Of a stretch of 10,579 nt of DNA, positions 5,722 through 10,579 are shown one piece after another. Below the pieces are notes generated by a model, which saw only the letters and a program-made list of their open reading frames with translations, was not told the DNA's origin and made no database searches. Position 1 is the first letter of the stretch, and each line of letters opens with the position of its first letter. The position numbers and the translations under genes are program-made. The DNA is from Spirochaetaceae bacterium (GTDB lineage Bacteria; Spirochaetota; Spirochaetia; SZUA-6; Fen-1364): the NCBI GenBank assembly GCA_003141795.1, contig PLNO01000211.1, forward strand, positions 1 to 10,579. Direction: 5' to 3'.

Positions 5722-7241
5722 TTTCCCTTCTCTCCTTCCCAATCATTCAACGCGTCAAGAAGAGACGCGTAGCGTTCCAGCCTCTTTCGGCAGGCACCGG
5801 CACGCCCGGGGTCCGGCTCCGTCACGGCGCCCGTGTGGATCCAGCGGGCAGCCGCTGCATCCAGGTCCTTCAGTATCCCGGCGCCGTGGGCCGCCAGAAG
5901 GGCGGAGCCCATTGGGGCGCCGCCGGCGCCCTGCACCTGCACGATGGGCACCCCGAGGGTGTCGGCCTTGATCCGGTTCCACAGGGCGCTCTTCTCCCCG
6001 CCGCCCGTGACGCGCACCTCGCTCACCGATCCGCCGCCGAACAGGCTTTCCAGCACCCGCTTGTAGATCCCGTACTCCAGCGCCACTCCCTCGAGGACGG
6101 CGCGGTAGAGGTTGCCGAGGCCATGGCTCCACGTGAGCCCGACCCACGCGCCGCGGAGGTCCGGCTGGCTGGGGCTCACGCGTCCGCCGAGGTGCGGGAT
6201 GAAAAGCGGATCCGTGTCGGCGGGCTGTATCTCCGCGGCCATCTCTCCGAGCCGCACGAGGTCGGGTGCAGCGCCGCCAGAAACCGCGCGGGATATCGAG
6301 TCGCGGAACCACTCGAGGTTCATGCCGCCGCCGTTGATGTAGGCGTAGGGATGCCAGAGGCCGGTCGCGGCGGAACGACCGCAGCTCAGGACCATCTCCT
6401 CAACGTCCGGGCGGAAGCTCGTCGTCGTGCCGGCGAAAACCGAGGCGGTGCCCGCCACGTCCACACAGATCCCCGGCCGCGTGGCGCCGCAGGAGAGGAA
6501 GCTCGCCGCCGTGTCCCCGCAGCCGGCGACGACCGACGTGCCGGGAGGGAGGCCGCAGATTTCCGCCATGGCAGGCGTGAGCGTACCGATCAGGTCGGTC
6601 GACGCGACAATGCGGGGCAGCCGGGAAGGGTCGACGTCGAACAGGGAGCAGAGCTCGGGGTCCCAGCGCCCGGCGGCGCCGTCGGCAAAGCCGGAGAAGT
6701 GCAGGTAGCTGCGGTCGATGAACGCGCCGGAGGCGTCGAGGCCGCAGAGGCGCATTGCCGCATATCCTCCGGGCTGGACCCAGGAGCGGACCGCGCGGTA
6801 GGTCTCCGCGCGTTCGTGTTTCCACCAGAGGATCTTCGGTCCGTGGTTGAAGCTGGGCGGCCCTCCGGTCTTCTGGACGATCCGTGCCCCGGCGGTCTGC
6901 TGCATCCGTTCGATCCACGGGCTGCAGCGCGTGTCGAGCCATGAGTCGTACGGGGTGACGTTGCGACCGTCAGCCCCGATACCGATGATGCCCGCCATCT
7001 GGCCGTCGATGGAAAGCGCCCTCACCGTCCCCCTGCCGCGCGCCTTCGCCGCGCATTCGGCGATGCATTCGCACGTGGAGCGCACCTGCAGCTCGGGGTC
7101 CTCTTCCACGGCACCCGCAGCGGGACGCAGGAGGACCGATTTGCGGAACGCCTCCCCGAGGCACGTCCCCTCTTCGTCATAAACGGCTGCCTTGACTCCT
7201 TGCGTGCCGATGTCCACGCCGATGAAGAGGTGTGCGCTCAT
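5718..7241 (-). CDS. FGGY-family carbohydrate kinase, xylulokinase-like
   Basis: A 507-residue kinase with the two-domain FGGY fold. The N-terminal phosphate loop is DIGTQGVK (D10-K17). SIDGQMAG (78-84) followed by SWLDTR (100-105) fits the xylulokinase substrate region. GCGDTAASF contains the catalytic base D243. DVAGTASVF (261-269), NGGGMNLEWFRD (303-314) and VTGGGEKSALW (411-421) are the remaining ATPase-fold and C-terminal motifs. It should phosphorylate a ketose, polyol or deoxy-sugar using ATP. Xylulose is the best-known substrate of near relatives, but ribulose, erythritol and others occur. The start at 7241 is chosen because it overlaps the dehydrogenase stop (ATGA) and opens with the phosphate loop; the open frame upstream to 7568 is a shadow of the dehydrogenase gene. 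No strong ribosome site is seen, so translation is probably coupled. Confidence 0.9.
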   Translation of the reverse strand: MSAHLFIGVDIGTQGVKAAVYDEEGTCLGEAFRKSVLLRPAAGAVEEDPELQVRSTCECIAECAAKARGRGTVRALSIDGQMAGIIGIGADGRNVTPYDSWLDTRCSPWIERMQQTAGARIVQKTGGPPSFNHGPKILWWKHERAETYRAVRSWVQPGGYAAMRLCGLDASGAFIDRSYLHFSGFADGAAGRWDPELCSLFDVDPSRLPRIVASTDLIGTLTPAMAEICGLPPGTSVVAGCGDTAASFLSCGATRPGICVDVAGTASVFAGTTTSFRPDVEEMVLSCGRSAATGLWHPYAYINGGGMNLEWFRDSISRAVSGGAAPDLVRLGEMAAEIQPADTDPLFIPHLGGRVSPSQPDLRGAWVGLTWSHGLGNLYRAVLEGVALEYGIYKRVLESLFGGGSVSEVRVTGGGEKSALWNRIKADTLGVPIVQVQGAGGAPMGSALLAAHGAGILKDLDAAAARWIHTGAVTEPDPGRAGACRKRLERYASLLDALNDWEGEKGK

Positions 7242-8287
7242 GGCATCTCGATGACGCTCTTCAGCCCCTTGCCCTGCATCACCTGCGCGAAGGAGTCTTT
7301 GACGGCTTCGATGCCGGCGCTTCCGGTGGCGATGTCGCGCACGACGAGCCGGCGGGAGGCCACCAGGCTCAGGCAGGCGCGGTACTGCGAAAGGCTCGAC
7401 CGCGTGATGCCGGTGATCGTGATCTGCTTGTAGTGGATGAGGTTCGTGTCGAGGCTGACCCTGCTCTTGCCCTCCGGCAGGCCGCCGAAGAACATGACCC
7501 GTCCGTTCAACCCGATGAGCTCGAGTGAGAGGGCCTGCGCTTCCGCCGACGGTGCCGCGGTGATGCACACGGAGAGGCCTTTTCCGCCCGTCTCGTCACG
7601 CAGACGTTCGGCGAGGCCGGCTCCCGGCACCGCACGGATCCCCGGCTCCATCTTCGTGCACAGCGCCATCCTCTCCTCGCTCAGGTCGTTCATGAACACC
7701 TTCGCCGCGCCGGCCATGAGGGCGAGCTTCGCGTGCATGAGCCCGATGGGTCCCGCGCCGATGACGAGGACCGTGTCGCCGGGGACAATGGCGATCCTCT
7801 GGAAGGCGTTGTAGACGCAGGAGAGCGGCTCCACCATGGCGGCTGAAACGAAATCCACGCCGTCGGGGATCAGGGCGATGTTGCCCTGGCGGACCGCTTC
7901 CTGCGGTACCCGCATGAACTCGGCGAAGGCGCCGGGGATGTTGATGCCGAACGCCTTGTACGTGGCGCACAGCTGCGTATTCCCGCTCACGCACGCATCG
8001 CACACCCCGCAGCCCATGTTGGGCGCGACGGCGACCCTCATCCCGGGGGTGTAGCCGCTCACGCCGCCGCCGACCTTCTCGATGACCCCGCTGATCTCGT
8101 GGCCGAGGACGAGGGGAGACTGAGGGGAGGCACCGCGCGCGCCATTGCGGTACATCCGGATGTCGGTGCCGCAGATGGCGGCTGCCTTGACCCGCAGGAG
8201 AACGTCGCCTTCGCCGATGACGGGTATGGGGATGTCGTCTACCCGCAGGTCTTCCTTGCCGTAGAGCCGTGCAGCGCGCATGGTCAT
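7238..8287 (-). CDS. Zinc-dependent medium-chain alcohol/polyol dehydrogenase
   Basis: A 349-residue member of the sorbitol/threonine dehydrogenase group. Catalytic zinc ligands are C39 (ICGTD), H63 and E64 (GHE). The structural zinc lobe is intact with C93, C96, C99 and C107. The NAD(P) site is GAGPIG (G177, G179, G182). E153 in AMVEPLSC is the conserved glutamate. It should oxidise a secondary alcohol of a polyol, sugar acid or inositol-type ring with NAD(P)+. The ATG at 8287 overlaps the oxidoreductase stop (ATGA) and has GGGAG about eight bases upstream; a second ATG two codons later is possible. Lying directly after a Gfo/Idh oxidoreductase, it probably carries out a second oxidation in the same pathway. 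The exact substrate is unknown. Confidence 0.92.
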   Translation of the reverse strand: MTMRAARLYGKEDLRVDDIPIPVIGEGDVLLRVKAAAICGTDIRMYRNGARGASPQSPLVLGHEISGVIEKVGGGVSGYTPGMRVAVAPNMGCGVCDACVSGNTQLCATYKAFGINIPGAFAEFMRVPQEAVRQGNIALIPDGVDFVSAAMVEPLSCVYNAFQRIAIVPGDTVLVIGAGPIGLMHAKLALMAGAAKVFMNDLSEERMALCTKMEPGIRAVPGAGLAERLRDETGGKGLSVCITAAPSAEAQALSLELIGLNGRVMFFGGLPEGKSRVSLDTNLIHYKQITITGITRSSLSQYRACLSLVASRRLVVRDIATGSAGIEAVKDSFAQVMQGKGLKSVIEMP

Positions 8288-9321
8288 ATCGATCTCCCTT
8301 CGACGCGCACGGGCGTCCGCTTCACAATGGAAATATTCCCCGCGTTGACGACCGCCACCGCCATGCGCCCGTCGAGGCCGCGCACCGCCGGCTCCCTGTC
8401 CTCCAGGATGCTGGCGACGAACTCGTGGTCCTCCGCGAGGTACGCCTCGGGAAAGAGGGTGCGCCAGCTCTTCACGAAGGTCTGCACGATGCCGTTGCCG
8501 GTGGAGCAGCCCACCACGGCGTCCTGCTCCTTGCGCCCCACGAAGAGCACGCCGTGCGTGCCGACGATCTCCATGCGTGAATCGTAGCCGTAGCCGACGG
8601 ACACGGCGCCGTCGATGAATCCCTGCCTCCCGTTGGCGAACCTGCAAAGCATTGACACGTTATCGTAAAAGTCGGGATATTTCTCCACCGCCTGGGGGCA
8701 GCGGTAGTTGCCGCCAATGGCATAGACCTCGTCGATCTCATCGGCCATGAACCAGCGCACCGCGTCGATGTCGTGGCTGTTCACCTCCGCGAGGGGACCG
8801 TTGCTCTTCCTGATGTCGTACATCCACTCCTGCGGCACGCTGGGGCCGCGGGTCAGGGACTTCACCAGTACCACGTCGCCGATCTCCCCCGCGTCCACGC
8901 GCTGCTTTGCCGTGCGGAAGCTCTCGTCGAAACGGCGCATGAAGCCGACCTGGAGCTTCACGCGCGCCGCTCTGCATGCATCGATCATCGAGTCGCATTC
9001 GCGCACGTCCATGGCCAGAGGCTTCTCGCACAGCACGTGTTTTCCCGCCGCCGCTGCCGCTGTCACCACATCGTGGTGCAGCGCCGTCGGTGTCACGACG
9101 ACGACGGCATCGACTGACGGATCAGCGAGCGCTTGACGGTAGTCTGCGTAGCCCGATTCGCGCTCGAGCTCCCTGCACGCCGCCTGGAGCGTGGGGGGAT
9201 GAGGGTCGACGATGGCCGCAAGCCTCGCGTTCGCGACCCTATTGTTGAAGTTGCGCGCATGAATCATCCCGGCCCGGCCTGCGCCGATCACGCAGATGCC
9301 GACCTTGCCGTCTTTTGCCAT
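8284..9321 (-). CDS. Gfo/Idh/MocA-family NAD(P)-dependent oxidoreductase (inositol 2-dehydrogenase-like)
   Basis: A 345-residue two-domain dehydrogenase. The Rossmann motif is GAGRAG (G13, G15, G18), and CEKPLA (E99, K100, P101) supplies the conserved lysine. In the C-terminal domain, EVNSHDIDAVRW gives H183. The Asp that usually lies four residues before this His is E179 here. Family members oxidise myo-inositol, glucose, scyllo-inositol and other cyclic polyols. It is the first gene of the operon and so probably catalyses the first or second step. The ATG at 9321 has no recognisable ribosome binding site, and a promoter-like TTGACA lies only 29 bases upstream, so the message may be leaderless or nearly so. 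Inositol is a reasonable but unproven substrate. Confidence 0.9.
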   Translation of the reverse strand: MAKDGKVGICVIGAGRAGMIHARNFNNRVANARLAAIVDPHPPTLQAACRELERESGYADYRQALADPSVDAVVVVTPTALHHDVVTAAAAAGKHVLCEKPLAMDVRECDSMIDACRAARVKLQVGFMRRFDESFRTAKQRVDAGEIGDVVLVKSLTRGPSVPQEWMYDIRKSNGPLAEVNSHDIDAVRWFMADEIDEVYAIGGNYRCPQAVEKYPDFYDNVSMLCRFANGRQGFIDGAVSVGYGYDSRMEIVGTHGVLFVGRKEQDAVVGCSTGNGIVQTFVKSWRTLFPEAYLAEDHEFVASILEDREPAVRGLDGRMAVAVVNAGNISIVKRTPVRVEGRSI

Positions 9322-9327
9322 GATTTT

Positions 9328-9355
9328 ATTGTGACGTTATTCGTAATTCTGTCAA
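9328..9355 (-). promoter_or_regulatory. Candidate proximal promoter of the catabolic operon
   Basis: A perfect TTGACA (9350-9355) is followed after 16 bases by CACAAT (9328-9333), four of six to consensus. Initiation would fall at or within a few bases of the first ATG (9321). That agrees with the missing ribosome site but would be unusual. Confidence 0.4.
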
Positions 9356-9370
9356 GTACTGTTTATTTTT

Positions 9371-9398
9371 ATCATATTGTATCGTATTGAGTTTGTAA
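9371..9398 (-). promoter_or_regulatory. Candidate distal promoter of the catabolic operon
   Basis: TTACAA (9393-9398) and TATGAT (9371-9376) are 16 bases apart. The -10 box matches five of six positions. It would give a leader of roughly 43 nt, which would run through the proximal TTGACA. The whole stretch is AT-rich, so one of the two candidates may be chance. Confidence 0.35.
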
Positions 9399-9629
9399 CA
9401 TTAGCATCGAAATACTTTTTCACAACAGGGCGTAAGAGCGGAAATTGCTGTCTCCCGGCATAAAAATCACCAATAATTGGCAAGCGCAGGCAACCAACTG
9501 GAAAAAGCCGCTGAAATGGACTCCCTGAGTTCGATTCTCCCACTTTGAGCAGTAGGCGAGTTGCTGGCATTAAGTCTCGTTTATTGATAACGGCCCTCAT
9601 GGATGGTAGCGAATTATTTTATCTGTTGA
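9399..9629. other. AT-rich intergenic stretch with no recognisable gene
   Basis: No gene family is recognised on either strand. A minus-strand open frame (9352-9600, 82 codons) exists but has no ribosome site, runs into the operon promoter region and contains no known motif. The composition is visibly lower in GC than the operon, as expected for acquired or decaying DNA. Confidence 0.4.
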
Positions 9630-9810
9630 CAAGTTCTTTCGCTTGATCTACGCTACGATACTGGTATCGCAGAAAGAGGAGTTTCAATTGTTGTTCCCGC
9701 GCATGGCCACCGGTACGGTGATCCCATCATTGCTTGGCCCGATTTTCAATGAAATACAGCGGAGCCTTGTGTTGAGCGTGCGCCACCCGGAATCTGGCTG
9801 CAGCAATGAC

Positions 9811-9820
9811 GCCAATTCAT
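9811..9820. repeat. Direct repeat flanking inverted-repeat element B, left copy
   Basis: GCCAATTCAT is repeated exactly at 9941-9950. The left G may be coincidental, because the element ends in GCTG. If so the duplication is CCAATTCAT, with decayed bases next to it. Confidence 0.55.
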
Positions 9821-9822
9821 CA

Positions 9823-9941
9823 GGAAATCTCAGTATGCGTCTCACTGATCCGCATTTCTCATTTTGTCCGAAGAAAATGGCTCCATTTGGCAGTGTGGCT
9901 GTCACCTCGTGAACTCAAAAGGTGCAAAATGAGAAATGCTG
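9823..9941. mobile_element. 119-bp MITE-like inverted-repeat element, copy B
   Basis: The arms GCATTTCTCATTTTG (9852-9866) and CAAAATGAGAAATGC (9925-9939) are perfect 15-bp inverted repeats spaced by 58 bases, as in copy A. The outer left repeat CTCAGTATGCGTC (9829-9841) is also shared. The only arm difference from copy A is C-G changed to T-A on both sides, which keeps the pairing. The middle is diverged, apart from a conserved TTTGGCA core (9885-9891). No transposase is encoded. Confidence 0.65.
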
Positions 9942-9950
9942 CCAATTCAT
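9941..9950. repeat. Direct repeat flanking inverted-repeat element B, right copy
   Basis: This is the second copy of GCCAATTCAT. Collapsing the two copies and the element joins the frame coding for SGCSNDANS to the frame coding for CFLLTADAV. Confidence 0.55.
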
Positions 9951-9958
9951 GTTTTCTG

Positions 9959-9987
9959 TTGACAGCAGATGCTGTTGATGGTAAAGT
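9959..9987 (+). promoter_or_regulatory. Candidate promoter toward the right-hand permease gene
   Basis: TTGACA (9959-9964) is followed after 17 bases by TAAAGT (9982-9987), four of six to consensus. It lies inside the coding remnant and about 280 bases before the permease ATG, so it is only a candidate. No better promoter is seen nearer the gene. Confidence 0.3.
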
Positions 9988-10225
9988 GACCTTACCAGTT
10001 GGCCAATTTCCTGGTTTACCAATTTTAGTCGTTAGGGAGCGCGCAGATGGCACACTCGAAGCAGATCAGGTTCGAACACGCAAGAATGCCAAACGCTGCA
10101 CGGGGAACGGGAATGGTTGAGATCGGCGCCCATCACACAGGTGGTCGAATACCTTCAGACTAAAACATTTTCGTCGGTGATCCTTCGCCGGGCAGGGAGA
10201 ATCTATAGATGGTGTGCAAGAACAC

Positions 10226-10242
10226 GCCTTCGAATGGAAGGC
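10226..10242 (+). other. Short hairpin in the leader of the right-hand permease gene
   Basis: GCCTTC-GAATG-GAAGGC is a perfect 6-bp stem with a five-base loop, ending 17 bases before the GGAGG site. It has no T run and is too close to the gene to be a terminator for it. It may be a leader structure or chance. Confidence 0.3.
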
Positions 10243-10270
10243 CAGCATCGCAGATTTCCGGAGGTAACGG

Positions 10271-10579
10271 ATGAGGACGAGAGGATCCTTTCAAAATGAC
10301 GTGGCAACCACCGATGGCGCAGGGGTGAAGTTTCGTCGAGACATGCGGCAAACGGTTTTTTCGCTGATCCCCGTAGGGATGCTCCTGCTGATTCTTGTGG
10401 TTCTGAGCGCTGTTGTTCCTTATTTCCTCTCGATCAACAATTTCGTCAGCATTCTCATGCAGTGCGCGCCCCTCGGTCTGATGGCCATCGGGATGACGGT
10501 TGTCTTTATCACCGGCGGAATGGACATGTCGGTGCCTTCCCTCATGTCCTTCAGCGCAGTGATCGGGGCGATTTTCATG
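10271..10579 (+). CDS. RbsC-type sugar ABC transporter permease, N-terminal part (cut by right edge)
   Basis: The 103 visible codons start at ATG 10271, with GGAGG (10260-10264) six bases upstream. A hydrophilic N-terminus of about 28 residues precedes a first membrane span (residues 31-53, VFSLIPVGMLLLILVVLSAV region). Then come LSINNFVSILMQCAPLGLMA and the family hallmark GMTVVFITGGMDMSVPSLMS (74-93), equivalent to GMTxVIITGGIDLSVGS in RbsC. The variant MDMSVPS is less common. The gene is transcribed away from the catabolic operon and probably begins a second sugar importer to the right. It is not a copy of the left permease: the N-termini and hallmark residues differ. A later ATG at 10343 would also fit the family but has no comparable ribosome site. 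Confidence 0.88.
   Translation, partial: MRTRGSFQNDVATTDGAGVKFRRDMRQTVFSLIPVGMLLLILVVLSAVVPYFLSINNFVSILMQCAPLGLMAIGMTVVFITGGMDMSVPSLMSFSAVIGAIFM

Larger units (their letters stand above)
9630..10120 (+). pseudogene. Unrecognised coding remnant interrupted by inverted-repeat element B
   Basis: Protein-like sequence is spread over three frames. One frame (9630-9752) reads SLDLRYDTGIAERGVSIVV and ends ...GDPIIAWPDFQ before a stop. A second (9643 onward) gives NEIQRSLVLSVRHPESGCSN and reaches the element. A third, right of the element, gives LTADAVDGKVTLPVGQFPG and later ADGTLEADQVRTRKNAKR, ending at TGA 10118-10120. The second and third become one uninterrupted frame if the element and one flanking repeat (130 bp) are removed. 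Joining the first and second needs a separate frameshift near 9745. I do not recognise the family. The opposite strand is also open across the same join, so the strand is inferred from its more protein-like appearance and a purine-rich first codon position. Confidence 0.4.

Noticed and set aside
9527..9539. tRNA T-arm-like GAGTTCGATTCTC, as a possible tRNA remnant or attachment site
   Set aside because: Only three stem pairs form, no acceptor or anticodon arm can be found around it, and no duplicate of the sequence is seen in the window.
9352..9600. 82-codon minus-strand frame upstream of the operon
   Set aside because: It has no ribosome site, overlaps the operon promoter region, and shows no recognised motif. 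The evidence is too weak to call it a gene.
9626..9654. TTGACA-N17-TACGCT as a promoter for the remnant reading frame
   Set aside because: The -10 box matches only three of six positions, and there is no intact gene behind it.

Overview
The window is bacterial DNA with GC-rich genes (judged by eye), strong AGGAGG-type ribosome binding sites and tightly overlapping gene ends. It is a carbohydrate-catabolism island: a seven-gene sugar/polyol operon on the minus strand, flanked by parts of two ribose-type (RbsC family) ABC importers. The organism cannot be named from this sequence. A saccharolytic anaerobe, for example a spirochaete or a clostridia-like lineage, would fit the content, but that is a weak inference.

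Left part (1-2543): a minus-strand transport unit has a complete RbsC-type permease followed by the N-terminus of a sugar-binding protein that runs off the left edge. It is preceded by a strong promoter (TTGACA, 17 nt, TTTAAT). A metallo-beta-lactamase-fold hydrolase of the UlaG type is transcribed divergently from it.

Central operon (9321 down to 2550, minus strand), in order of transcription: Gfo/Idh/MocA oxidoreductase, zinc-dependent medium-chain dehydrogenase, FGGY (xylulokinase-like) kinase, cupin-type phosphosugar isomerase, D-2-hydroxyacid dehydrogenase, KDPG/KHG aldolase (GTG start) and a DeoR-family regulator. Five of the six junctions are 4-bp ATGA overlaps. The exception, between the 2-hydroxyacid dehydrogenase and the aldolase, holds a 31-bp hairpin repeat array and a 119-bp inverted-repeat element. 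The gene set suggests two oxidations of a cyclic or linear polyol or sugar, phosphorylation, isomerisation, and entry into an Entner-Doudoroff-like branch that ends in aldol cleavage. The substrate is unknown; an inositol- or uronate-like compound is possible.

Right part (9322-10579): about 950 bp without an intact gene, visibly more AT-rich. It holds the operon promoter region, an unrecognised coding remnant, and a second 119-bp copy of the inverted-repeat element. After it comes the start of a second RbsC-type permease on the plus strand, cut by the right edge.

The most notable structure is the element pair at 4027-4145 and 9823-9941. Both copies are the same length, have 15-bp inverted arms with one compensating base-pair change, and are flanked by short direct repeats. 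Removing the second copy together with one flanking repeat joins two reading frames into one. This looks like a small non-autonomous mobile element that has moved at least twice here.
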